Notes under the pieces: generated by a model
What the model was told of the DNA's origin: nothing
Seen by the model: only the letters and a program-made list of their open reading frames with translations
Databases searched by the model: none
NCBI RefSeq assembly: GCF_037940415.1
Contig: NZ_CP149798.1
Location: 5,551,001-5,615,000 of the forward strand
Length of the DNA stretch: 64,000 nucleotides
Direction: 5' to 3'
From: Streptomyces sp. f51
Lineage (GTDB): Bacteria; Actinomycetota; Actinomycetes; Streptomycetales; Streptomycetaceae
Translations under genes and position numbers: made by a program
In this document: in pieces, positions 54,674-62,793 of the stretch
Numbering within the stretch: the stretch's first letter is position 1
Layout of the letters: every line of letters begins with the position of its first letter

Positions 54674-56890
54674 GTGGAGAACGAGACCCACTACGCCGAG
54701 GCCGTTATCGACAACGGTTCCTTCGGCACCCGCACCATCCGCTTCGAGACGGGCCGCCTGGCCAAGCAGGCCGCCGGCTCCGCCGTCGCGTACCTGGACG
54801 ACGACACCATGGTGCTGTCGGCCACCACCGCTTCCAAGAAGCCCAAGGACCAGCTCGACTTCTTCCCCCTGACGGTGGACGTCGAGGAGCGGATGTACGC
54901 CGCGGGCAAGATCCCCGGCAGCTTCTTCCGCCGTGAGGGCCGTCCCTCCGAGGACGCGATCCTCACCTGCCGTCTGATCGACCGCCCGCTGCGTCCGTCC
55001 TTCAAGAAGGGCCTTCGCAACGAGATCCAGGTCGTCGCCACGATCATGGCGCTCAACCCCGACCACCTGTACGACGTCGTGGCGATCAACGCCGCCTCCG
55101 CGTCCACGCAGCTCGCCGGTCTTCCCTTCTCCGGCCCGGTCGGCGGCGTCCGCGTCGCGCTGATCAACGGCCAGTGGGTCGCGTTCCCGACGCACACCGA
55201 GCTCGAGGACGCCGTCTTCGACATGGTCGTCGCCGGTCGCGTCCTGGAGGACGGCGACGTCGCGATCATGATGGTCGAGGCCGAGGCCACCGAGAAGACC
55301 ATCACGCTCGTCCAGGGTGGCGCCGAGGCGCCGACCGAGGAGGTCGTGGCCGCCGGTCTCGACGCCGCGAAGCCCTTCATCAAGGTCCTGTGCAAGGCGC
55401 AGTCGGACCTCGCCGCGAAGGCCGCCAAGCCGACCGGCGAGTTCCCGATCTTCCTGGACTACCAGGACGACGTCTTCGAGGCCCTGACCGCCGCGGTCAA
55501 GAGCGAGCTCGCCCAGGCGCTCACCATCGCCGGCAAGCAGGACCGCGAGGCCGAGCTGGACCGCGTCAAGGAGATCGCCGCCGAGAAGCTGCTCCCGCAG
55601 TTCGAGGGTCGCGAGAAGGAGATCTCCGCCGCGTACCGCGCGCTGACCAAGAAGCTGGTCCGCGAGCGCGTCATCAAGGACAAGGTCCGCATCGACGGCC
55701 GTGGCGTCACGGACATCCGTACGCTGGCCGCCGAGGTCGAGGCCATCCCGCGCGTGCACGGCTCGGCGCTGTTCGAGCGTGGCGAGACCCAGATCCTGGG
55801 CGTCACCACCCTCAACATGCTCCGCATGGAGCAGCAGCTGGACACCCTCTCCCCGGTGACCCGCAAGCGCTACATGCACAACTACAACTTCCCGCCGTAC
55901 TCCGTCGGTGAGACGGGCCGCGTCGGCTCCCCGAAGCGCCGCGAGATCGGCCACGGCGCGCTCGCCGAGCGCGCGATCGTGCCGGTCCTGCCGACCCGCG
56001 AGGAGTTCCCCTACGCGATCCGTCAGGTGTCCGAGGCCCTCGGCTCCAACGGCTCGACGTCCATGGGCTCGGTCTGCGCCTCGACGATGTCGCTGCTCAA
56101 CGCCGGTGTGCCGCTGAAGGCCGCCGTCGCGGGCATCGCCATGGGTCTCATCTCCCAGGAGATCGACGGCCAGACGCACTACGTCGCCCTCACCGACATC
56201 CTCGGTGCGGAGGACGCCTTCGGTGACATGGACTTCAAGGTCGCCGGCACCAAGGAGTTCGTGACCGCCCTCCAGCTCGACACCAAGCTGGACGGCATCC
56301 CCGCCTCCGTCCTGGCCGCGGCCCTCAAGCAGGCCCGCGACGCCCGCCTCCACATCCTCGACGTGATGATGGAAGCGATCGACACGCCGGACGAGATGTC
56401 CCCGAACGCCCCGCGGATCATCACCGTCAAGATCCCCGTGGACAAGATCGGTGAGGTCATCGGCCCCAAGGGCAAGATGATCAACCAGATCCAGGAGGAC
56501 ACCGGCGCCGACATCACGATCGAGGACGACGGCACCATCTACATCGGTGCCGCCCAGGGTTCGCAGGCCGAGGCCGCGCGCGCCACGATCAACTCGATCG
56601 CCAACCCGACCATGCCGGAGGTCGGCGAGCGCTACCTGGGCACCGTCGTGAAGACGACGACCTTCGGCGCGTTCGTGTCGCTGCTCCCGGGCAAGGACGG
56701 TCTGCTGCACATCTCGCAGATCCGCAAGCTCGCCGGCGGCAAGCGCGTGGAGAACGTCGAGGACGTCCTCGGTGTGGGCTCCAAGGTCCAGGTCGAGATC
56801 GCCGAGATCGACTCCCGCGGCAAGCTCTCCCTGATCCCCGTGATCGAGGGCGAAGGCGACGACGACAAGAAGGACGACACCGACCAGTGA
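54674..56890 (+). CDS. pnp: Polynucleotide phosphorylase (GpsI)
   Basis: A 738-residue 3'-5' exoribonuclease and polynucleotide polymerase; in Streptomyces it also supplies poly(A)-like tails and was first described as guanosine pentaphosphate synthetase. Two RNase PH cores are visible. The first holds FFRREGRPSEDAILTCRLID. The second holds GRGVTDIRTL, GSALFERGETQILGVTTL and the SMGSVCASTMSLLNAGVPLK region. The KH domain (IGEVIGPKGKMINQIQEDTG, about 590-650) and S1 domain (GTVVKTTTFGAFVSLLPGKDG) follow. The GTG at 54674 gives the known N-terminus ENETHYAEAVID; the open frame upstream is leader. The stop overlaps the M16 protease start. Confidence 0.98.
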   Translation: MENETHYAEAVIDNGSFGTRTIRFETGRLAKQAAGSAVAYLDDDTMVLSATTASKKPKDQLDFFPLTVDVEERMYAAGKIPGSFFRREGRPSEDAILTCRLIDRPLRPSFKKGLRNEIQVVATIMALNPDHLYDVVAINAASASTQLAGLPFSGPVGGVRVALINGQWVAFPTHTELEDAVFDMVVAGRVLEDGDVAIMMVEAEATEKTITLVQGGAEAPTEEVVAAGLDAAKPFIKVLCKAQSDLAAKAAKPTGEFPIFLDYQDDVFEALTAAVKSELAQALTIAGKQDREAELDRVKEIAAEKLLPQFEGREKEISAAYRALTKKLVRERVIKDKVRIDGRGVTDIRTLAAEVEAIPRVHGSALFERGETQILGVTTLNMLRMEQQLDTLSPVTRKRYMHNYNFPPYSVGETGRVGSPKRREIGHGALAERAIVPVLPTREEFPYAIRQVSEALGSNGSTSMGSVCASTMSLLNAGVPLKAAVAGIAMGLISQEIDGQTHYVALTDILGAEDAFGDMDFKVAGTKEFVTALQLDTKLDGIPASVLAAALKQARDARLHILDVMMEAIDTPDEMSPNAPRIITVKIPVDKIGEVIGPKGKMINQIQEDTGADITIEDDGTIYIGAAQGSQAEAARATINSIANPTMPEVGERYLGTVVKTTTFGAFVSLLPGKDGLLHISQIRKLAGGKRVENVEDVLGVGSKVQVEIAEIDSRGKLSLIPVIEGEGDDDKKDDTDQ

Positions 56891-58266
56891 CGTCGAGTAG
56901 CTCCACGACGACGGCCCGCACCTCCTCGGAGGCGCGGGCCGTCGCCCGTACCCAAACCCTCATCAAGGGCACGAACGGTATCGGGACGGTCCGCAAGACC
57001 ACCCTGCCCGGCGGGCTGCGCGTCGTCACCGAGACGCTCCCCTCCGTGCGCTCCGCCACGTTCGGCATCTGGGCGCACGTGGGCTCCCGCGACGAGACGC
57101 CGTCCCTGAACGGCGCCACGCACTACCTGGAGCACCTGCTCTTCAAGGGCACGAGCCGCAGGTCCGCGCTGGACATTTCCTCGGCGATCGACGCGGTCGG
57201 CGGCGAGATGAACGCGTTCACGGCCAAGGAGTACACGTGCTACTACGCACGCGTGCTCGACACCGACCTGCCGCTGGCCATCGACGTCGTCTGCGACATG
57301 CTCACCGGCTCGCTCATCCTCGAGGACGACGTCAACGTCGAACGCGGCGCCATCCTCGAAGAGATCGCGATGACCGAGGACGACCCGGGCGACTGCGTGC
57401 ACGACCTGTTCGCGCACACCATGCTCGGCGACACCCCTCTCGGCCGTCCGGTCCTCGGCACCGTCGACACCGTCAACGCCCTCACCGCGGACCGCATCCG
57501 CCGCTTCTACAAGAAGCACTACGACCCGACGCACCTCGTCGTCGCCTGCGCGGGCAACGTCGACCACAACAAGGTCGTACGCCAGGTCCGTGCCGCCTTC
57601 GAGAAGGCCGGCGCCTTCAAGAACGCGGCGGCGGCCCCCATCGCCCCGCGCGACGGCCTGCGCACGATCCGCACCGCGGGCCGCGTCGAGCTCCTCGGCC
57701 GCAAGACCGAACAGGCCCACGTCGTCCTCGGCATGCCGGGCCTGGCCCGCACCGACGAGCGCCGCTGGGCCCTCGGCGTCCTGAACACCGCCCTCGGCGG
57801 CGGCATGTCCTCGCGCCTGTTCCAGGAGGTCCGCGAGAAGCGCGGCCTGGCCTACAGCGTGTACTCGTACACCTCGGGCTTCGCCGACTGCGGCCTCTTC
57901 GGCGTGTACGCGGGCTGCCGCCCGAGCCAGGTCCCCGACGTCCTCAAGCTGTGCCGCGACGAGCTCGACCAGGTCGCCGAGCACGGTCTCTCGGACGACG
58001 AGATCGGCCGTGCCATCGGCCAGCTCCAGGGCTCCACGGTCCTCGGCCTGGAGGACACCGGCGCGTTGATGAACCGCATCGGCAAGAGTGAGCTGTGCTG
58101 GGGCGAGCAGATGTCGGTCGACGACATGCTCGCCCGGATAGCGTCGGTCACCCCGGACGAGGTCCGCTCCGTCGCCCGGGACGTCCTCGGACAGCGGCCC
58201 TCGCTGGCGGTCATCGGCCCGGTCAAGGACAAGCAGGCGTCCCGGCTGCACGACGCGGTCGCGTAA
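56887..58266 (+). CDS. M16 family zinc metalloprotease (processing-peptidase-like)
   Basis: A 459-residue inverzincin. The inverted zinc motif HYLEH is at residues 79-83 (His79, Glu82, His83) in NGATHYLEHLLFKGT, and the distal Glu ligand is in NVERGAILEEIAM. The C-terminal half has the second M16 fold with RWALGVLNTALGGGMSSRLF. Related to mitochondrial processing peptidase beta and Bacillus MlpA/YmxG; the bacterial substrate is unknown. It starts with GTG inside the pnp stop codon (GTGA), so it is translationally coupled to pnp, as in other Streptomyces. No signal peptide is present. Confidence 0.93.
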   Translation: MTSSSSTTTARTSSEARAVARTQTLIKGTNGIGTVRKTTLPGGLRVVTETLPSVRSATFGIWAHVGSRDETPSLNGATHYLEHLLFKGTSRRSALDISSAIDAVGGEMNAFTAKEYTCYYARVLDTDLPLAIDVVCDMLTGSLILEDDVNVERGAILEEIAMTEDDPGDCVHDLFAHTMLGDTPLGRPVLGTVDTVNALTADRIRRFYKKHYDPTHLVVACAGNVDHNKVVRQVRAAFEKAGAFKNAAAAPIAPRDGLRTIRTAGRVELLGRKTEQAHVVLGMPGLARTDERRWALGVLNTALGGGMSSRLFQEVREKRGLAYSVYSYTSGFADCGLFGVYAGCRPSQVPDVLKLCRDELDQVAEHGLSDDEIGRAIGQLQGSTVLGLEDTGALMNRIGKSELCWGEQMSVDDMLARIASVTPDEVRSVARDVLGQRPSLAVIGPVKDKQASRLHDAVA

Positions 58267-58292
58267 ATCCCGTCTCGGTAAGGAACGAAGCA

Positions 58293-59045
58293 ATGAGCAA
58301 GCTGCGCGTGGCGGTCCTCGGTGCCAAGGGCCGGATCGGAGCCGAGGCGGTACGAGCCGTCGAGGCCGCCGAGGACATGGAGCTGGTGGCCGCGCTGGGC
58401 CGCGGTGACAAGCTGGAGACGCTGGTCGAGGCCGGCACCCAGGTCGTGGTCGAGCTGACCACCCCGGCCTCGGTGATGGGCAACCTCGACTTCTGCGTCC
58501 GGCACGGCATCCACGCCGTGGTCGGCACCACCGGCTGGACCGAGGAGCGGCTCGCGCAGCTCGGCACCTCGCTCGCCGCCTCCCCGGAGACGGGCGTGCT
58601 CATCGCGCCCAACTTCTCCATCGGAGCCGTCCTGACGATGAAGTTCGCCGAGGTCGCCGCCCCGTACTTCGAGTCCGTCGAGGTCGTCGAGCTGCACCAC
58701 CCGAACAAGGTGGACGCACCCAGCGGCACCGCCACGCGCACCGCTCAGCTCATCGCCGCGGCCCGCGAGCGCGCGGGCCGCGCCCCGCAGCCCGACGCCA
58801 CGGTGACCGCCCTGGACGGCGCCCGCGGCGCCGACGTCGACGGCGTCCCCGTGCACGCGGTCCGGCTGCGCGGCCTCCTGGCCCACCAGGAGGTCCTGCT
58901 CGGCGGCGAGGGCGAGACCCTGACCATCCGCCACGACTCCCTCCACCACAGCAGCTTCATGCCGGGCATCCTGCTCGGCGCCCGCCGCGTGGTGACCACC
59001 CCGGGCCTCACCTTCGGCCTGGAACACTTCCTCGACCTCGGCTGA
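58293..59045 (+). CDS. dapB: 4-hydroxy-tetrahydrodipicolinate reductase
   Basis: A 250-residue enzyme of the lysine/diaminopimelate pathway that reduces the DapA product with NAD(P)H. The N-terminal nucleotide motif VAVLGAKGRIGAEAV is clear. The substrate-binding segment VELHHPNKVDAPSGTA and the conserved GTTGWTEERL and APNFSIGAVL are present. Length is normal. AAGGAA lies about 7 bases before the ATG. Its pathway neighbour dapA is 2.7 kb downstream, with thyX between. Confidence 0.97.
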   Translation: MSKLRVAVLGAKGRIGAEAVRAVEAAEDMELVAALGRGDKLETLVEAGTQVVVELTTPASVMGNLDFCVRHGIHAVVGTTGWTEERLAQLGTSLAASPETGVLIAPNFSIGAVLTMKFAEVAAPYFESVEVVELHHPNKVDAPSGTATRTAQLIAAARERAGRAPQPDATVTALDGARGADVDGVPVHAVRLRGLLAHQEVLLGGEGETLTIRHDSLHHSSFMPGILLGARRVVTTPGLTFGLEHFLDLG

Positions 59046-59076
59046 GCCGGGTCCGTACGACAGTTAGCCGGCAGAC

Positions 59077-59529
59077 ATGCGCGCGAAGATCACCTATGCC
59101 ATCACGGCCGCCGTCCTGGTCGTCTATTTCGTCCTGGTCGGCAGCCGGGGGGTGCTGCTCATCCAGAACGGCACCCTGATCACCGTCACCTTCGGTGTCG
59201 CGGTGCTCATCCTGCCGGTCATCGGCGTCTGGTTCCTCTGGCAGAACACGCAGTTCGTCCGGAAGGCCAACAGGCTCGCCGCCGTGCTCGACTCCGAGGG
59301 CGGACTGCCCGTGGACGAGCTGCGGCGCACCGAGGGCGGCCGTATCGACCGCGACTCGGCCGACGAGGTCTTCGCCCGCCGCAAGGCCGAGACCGAGGAC
59401 GCCCCGGACGACTGGCGCAACTGGTTCCGGCTCGCCGTCGCCTACCACGACGCCCGGGACACCCCGCGCGCCCGCAAGGCCATGCAACGGGCCATCGCCC
59501 TCCACGAGGGCAGGACCCTGGAGGCCTGA
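59077..59529 (+). CDS. Small two-helix membrane protein with C-terminal TPR-like helices
   Basis: A 150-residue protein. Two membrane helices (about 7-27 and 34-56) form a short hairpin, followed by a cytoplasmic part. That part contains a TPR-like helix pair (DWRNWFRLAVAYHDARDTPRARKAMQRAIALHE). It follows dapB by 31 bases in the same direction and is probably co-transcribed. I do not recognise a characterised family; the layout suggests a scaffold or assembly factor, but that is only inference. Confidence 0.8.
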   Translation: MRAKITYAITAAVLVVYFVLVGSRGVLLIQNGTLITVTFGVAVLILPVIGVWFLWQNTQFVRKANRLAAVLDSEGGLPVDELRRTEGGRIDRDSADEVFARRKAETEDAPDDWRNWFRLAVAYHDARDTPRARKAMQRAIALHEGRTLEA

Positions 59530-59544
59530 TCAGCACGCATGACG

Positions 59545-59583
59545 AAGGGGCCGGTCCGCGCACACGCGCGGACCGGCCCCTTT
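59545..59583. terminator. Bidirectional terminator between convergent genes
   Basis: A 16-bp perfect stem (AAGGGGCCGGTCCGCG at 59545-59560, complement at 59567-59582) with a CACACG loop; the 3' arm ends in TTT. It serves the dapB-side transcript and the reverse-strand gene ending at 59599. Confidence 0.85.
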
Positions 59584-59598
59584 CGTGATGTCCCGGCC

Positions 59599-60156
59599 TC
59601 AGGCCCGGCGGTACTCGTCGGCCCACACCTCGACGACGTCCGCCGCCCGGTCGAAGGCCTCGGCACGCGCCAGGAAGTCGGCGTTGTGCGTGGTCATCAG
59701 CGGCGGTACGTCCCCGGGGGAGCGGTCCGCGGTCACCAGGGTCAGGGCCTGGCCCTGCACCGTGCGCGGCAGCCCCAGCCAGCGCACCGGCTGCTGGGCC
59801 GTGCGCACCGCCACGACCCGCTTCCACGGCGTCGTCCGGGTGACGAAGAAGCCCACCTGGCGCACTCCACGGGCGCTGACCCACACCCCCATGCGCAGCA
59901 GACGCAGCGCGCACAGGATGACGGCCGTCGCGGCGGCCATGCAGGCGGCGGCGCCGGACAGCGTCCCGGCGACGGCGATGATCACGGCCGCGACGAGCAC
60001 GTACGAGGCGAGCAGCAGGACCAGCGCGGCCGCGCCCACCCGCCACGGGCCGGGGCGGTAGGGGCGCCGCCAGCGGTCGCGGTCGTCGAAGGGCAGCGCG
60101 ACATCCTCCGCCGTCTCGTCAAAGGCGCGGTCCGCCGTCAAAAAGGGCAGGGGCAC
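59599..60156 (-). CDS. Two-helix membrane protein of unknown function
   Basis: A 185-residue protein. After a polar N-terminus of about 38 residues, two membrane helices lie close together (about 40-62 and 66-86). A C-terminal beta-rich domain follows (about 90-160: GVWVSARGVRQVGFFVTRTT, WKRVVAVRT), which resembles the bacterial PH-like domains found behind such helices. The GTG start at 60156 has GAGG about 7 bases upstream. Function unknown. A 90-base gap separates it from the next reverse-strand gene. Confidence 0.78.
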   Translation of the reverse strand: MPLPFLTADRAFDETAEDVALPFDDRDRWRRPYRPGPWRVGAAALVLLLASYVLVAAVIIAVAGTLSGAAACMAAATAVILCALRLLRMGVWVSARGVRQVGFFVTRTTPWKRVVAVRTAQQPVRWLGLPRTVQGQALTLVTADRSPGDVPPLMTTHNADFLARAEAFDRAADVVEVWADEYRRA

Positions 60157-60246
60157 GACTGATCCTCACTCGATCCACGCATGGGCTGTGCCCGGTGAGG
60201 TTATCGAGCCGGTTGCGTGCTCACCACCCTTGGGGGGCCGGAAGGG

Positions 60247-60510
60247 TCAGCGGCCGTCCGACGCCACGGAATGCTGCGTCTGAGCAGGTGACCCATCCTG
60301 TGACAGGGCGGGCATTCCGAGGACCAGGGCTCCGGCGAGCCCGGCCATCAGGGTGAGACCGAAGAGCAGCCGGCCGGCTATCTGCCCGGCGGAGGACCGC
60401 TCGCGGGGCGGGGGAGCGACATTGCTGAGGAACTGGTCGGCTTCGGCGGTGAAGGCGAACGGGACGGGCGCGCTGGGGGCACCTCCCGGCGGTGGCTGGG
60501 GGAGGGACAT
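60247..60510 (-). CDS. Small single-pass membrane protein
   Basis: An 87-residue protein with a Pro-rich cytoplasmic start (MSLPQPPPGGAPSAP), the segment FAFTAEADQFLSNVAPPPRE and one membrane helix (about 45-67, IAGRLLFGLTLMAGLAGALV), then a short polar tail. The ATG at 60510 has GAGGAG about 11 bases upstream; the open frame extends upstream without support. It is divergent from thyX, with 299 bases between in which I see only the expected promoters (a TAGAGT -10-like hexamer at 60763-60768 faces thyX). Function unknown. Confidence 0.72.
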   Translation of the reverse strand: MSLPQPPPGGAPSAPVPFAFTAEADQFLSNVAPPPRERSSAGQIAGRLLFGLTLMAGLAGALVLGMPALSQDGSPAQTQHSVASDGR

Positions 60511-60809
60511 GGGCGGTGCTTCTCCTCTGGGGGCTTGCCGGACGCGGTGGCCCGGTGAACCGGACGTCCGGGGTGATCCGGGCGACCGGGGGTGATCCGA
60601 TGACAAGCGACGCGAACCGCTCGAACGCATCGCTCTCACTCATACAGACGGGCGAACGTTACAAGAGGTGCCCGGAATCACCGAATTCGCCGAAGTTCGC
60701 CGATGAATGTCGCGGCCCGCACGGAACGCCCGGTTGGGTCCGGCGGGGCGGATGCCGAGCCGTAGAGTGGTCGCCGCCCGAGCCAGTGATGGGAAGGACC
60801 CTCCGCACC

Positions 60810-61550
60810 GTGACCGACAACCCGGCCGACGACTTCAAGCTCTTCTTCCGCAGCGATGTCACCGTCGAGCTGATCAAGCACACGGCCTCCGACGCCGACG
60901 TGCTGTTCGCCGCCCGTGTCTCCACCGCAGGCGAGCAGTCGCTGGAGGAGCTTCAGAAGGACCCGGAGCGCTCCAAGGGTCTGATCAACTACCTGATGCG
61001 GGACCGCCACGGCAGCCCCTTCGAGCACAACTCGATGACCTTCTTCGTCAGTGCCCCGATCTTCGTGTTCCGCGAGTTCATGCGGCACCGCGTGGGCTGG
61101 TCGTACAACGAGGAGTCGGGCCGCTACAGGGAGCTGGAGCCGGTCTTCTACGTTCCTGGCGAGGACCGCAAGCTGGTCCAGCAGGGGCGTCCCGGCAAGT
61201 ACGAGTTCGTCCAGGGCACCGCGGAGCAGCACCGGACCGTCACCGCGGCCATGGAGGAGTCCTACCGGCAGTCCTACGCCGCCTACCAGGAGATGCTGGC
61301 CGCCGGCGTCGCCCGTGAGGTCGCCCGGGCCACCCTGCCGGTCGGTCTCTTCTCCTCGATGTACGCCACCTGCAACGCGCGTTCCCTGATGCACTTCCTC
61401 GGGCTGCGCACCCAGCACGAGCTCGCCAAGGTGCCGTCGTTCCCGCAGCGGGAGATCGAGATGGTCGCCGAGAAGATGGAGGCCGAGTGGGCCCGGCTCA
61501 TGCCTCTCACGCACGCGGCCTACAACGCCAACGGGCGCGTGGCGCCGTAA
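60810..61550 (+). CDS. thyX: FAD-dependent thymidylate synthase ThyX
   Basis: A 246-residue flavin-dependent enzyme that methylates dUMP to dTMP using methylene-tetrahydrofolate and NADPH. The ThyX motif RHRxxSxNExSxRY is present as RHRVGWSYNEESGRY. The GTG at 60810 gives a length of 246, as I recall for S. coelicolor ThyX, and has GGAAGGA about 13 bases upstream. An ATG 21 bases earlier has no ribosome binding site before it. dapA follows after a hairpin. Confidence 0.96.
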   Translation: MTDNPADDFKLFFRSDVTVELIKHTASDADVLFAARVSTAGEQSLEELQKDPERSKGLINYLMRDRHGSPFEHNSMTFFVSAPIFVFREFMRHRVGWSYNEESGRYRELEPVFYVPGEDRKLVQQGRPGKYEFVQGTAEQHRTVTAAMEESYRQSYAAYQEMLAAGVAREVARATLPVGLFSSMYATCNARSLMHFLGLRTQHELAKVPSFPQREIEMVAEKMEAEWARLMPLTHAAYNANGRVAP

Positions 61551-61649
61551 CACGCCACCGCGCACCGGTCCGGCACAGATGTACGGATCAGCCGAGCGAA
61601 GTGTCCGTATTGCGGCATTTCGAGAAGTTCATCTAGCCTGATCAAACGG

Positions 61650-61689
61650 ACCCGGCACTGCTTGAACCCCCGAGCAGGCAGTGCCGGGT
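61650..61689 (+). terminator. Hairpin between thyX and dapA
   Basis: A perfect 12-bp stem (ACCCGGCACTGC at 61650-61661, complement at 61678-61689) with a 16-base loop, 100 bases after the thyX stop and 72 before dapA. Probably the thyX terminator. Confidence 0.65.
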
Positions 61690-61761
61690 TCCACCTTTGT
61701 CATGCTTTGTCGTGCCCCCCGACGGCAGACCACGCGGTGAGCAGCGAGTAGCGTATTACCC

Positions 61762-62661
61762 ATGGCTCCGACCTCCACTCCGCAGACCCCCTTCGGGCGG
61801 GTCCTCACCGCCATGGTCACGCCCTTCACGGCGGACGGCGGACTCGACCTCGACGGCGCTCAGCGGCTCGCGACCCACCTGGTGGACGCAGGCAACGACG
61901 GCCTGATCATCAACGGCACCACCGGTGAGTCCCCGACCACCAGCAACGCGGAGAAATCGGAGCTCGTGCGGGCCGTGCTGGAGGCGGTGGGCGACCGCGC
62001 CCACATCGTCGCCGGCGTCGGCACGAACGACACCCGCCACAGCATCGAGCTCGCCCGCGACGCCGAGCGCGCCGGCGCGCACGGCCTGCTCACCGTCACG
62101 CCGTACTACAACAAGCCCCCGCAAGAGGGCCTGTACCGCCACTTCTCGGCCATCGCCGACGCGACCGAACTGCCGGTCATGCTCTATGACATCCCCGGCC
62201 GCAGCGGCGTACCGATCAACACCGAAACCCTGGTGCGACTCGCCGAGCACCCGCGTATCGTCGCCAACAAGGACGCCAAGGGGGACCTCGGCCGAGCCAG
62301 CTGGGCGATCGCCCGCTCCGGCCTCGCCTGGTACTCGGGCGACGACATGCTGAACCTGCCGCTGCTCTCCGTCGGCGCGGTGGGCTTCGTCTCCGTGGTC
62401 GGTCACGTCGTCACCCCTGAACTGCGCGCGATGCTCGACGCGTATCTCTCGGGGGACGTCCAGAAGGCCACAGAGATCCACCAGAAGCTGCTTCCCGTCT
62501 TCACCGGCATGTTCCGCACCCAGGGCGTCATGACGACCAAGGCCGCGCTCGCCCTCCAGGGCCTGCCCGCCGGTCCGCTCCGCGCCCCGATGGTCGAACT
62601 GTCGCCCGAGGAGACCACCCAGCTCAAGATCGATCTTGGCGCCGGCGGGGTAGAGCTCTAA
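61762..62661 (+). CDS. dapA: 4-hydroxy-tetrahydrodipicolinate synthase
   Basis: A 299-residue TIM-barrel aldolase that condenses pyruvate with aspartate semialdehyde, the first step committed to lysine and diaminopimelate. The Schiff-base lysine lies in IVANKDAKGD, the catalytic Tyr in TVTPYYNKPPQEG and the carboxylate-binding loop in INGTTGESPTT. No clear Shine-Dalgarno sequence precedes the ATG. A TAGCGT hexamer ends 7 bases before it, so the message may be leaderless. No lysine riboswitch is visible upstream. The gene rnj follows after 132 bases. Confidence 0.96.
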   Translation: MAPTSTPQTPFGRVLTAMVTPFTADGGLDLDGAQRLATHLVDAGNDGLIINGTTGESPTTSNAEKSELVRAVLEAVGDRAHIVAGVGTNDTRHSIELARDAERAGAHGLLTVTPYYNKPPQEGLYRHFSAIADATELPVMLYDIPGRSGVPINTETLVRLAEHPRIVANKDAKGDLGRASWAIARSGLAWYSGDDMLNLPLLSVGAVGFVSVVGHVVTPELRAMLDAYLSGDVQKATEIHQKLLPVFTGMFRTQGVMTTKAALALQGLPAGPLRAPMVELSPEETTQLKIDLGAGGVEL

Positions 62662-62739
62662 CCACAGACTTCACAACTGAATACGCATGATCCGCAGGCC
62701 ATGGGCCTGCACCCCACACAACAGCTACTGCACGAACGT

Positions 62740-62779
62740 CACGCACGCCACGTGCCTCGCGAGGTACGTGGCGTGCGTG
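62740..62779 (+). promoter_or_regulatory. 18-bp hairpin directly before the RNase J ribosome binding site
   Basis: CACGCACGCCACGTGCCT (62740-62757) pairs with 62762-62779 over 18 bp with one G.U pair and a CGCG loop. The stem ends three bases before the GAGGAG ribosome binding site of rnj (62782-62787). It is probably part of the rnj leader and could be a substrate for RNase III or RNase J itself; it could also end the dapA transcript. Confidence 0.7.
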
Positions 62780-62793
62780 GTGAGGAGAGTCTT

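Noticed and set aside
62642..62740. Start of rnj at the in-frame ATG 62701
   Set aside because: No good ribosome binding site precedes it and the added residues are unlike the RNase J N-terminus; the TTG at 62794 has GAGGAG at the right distance.
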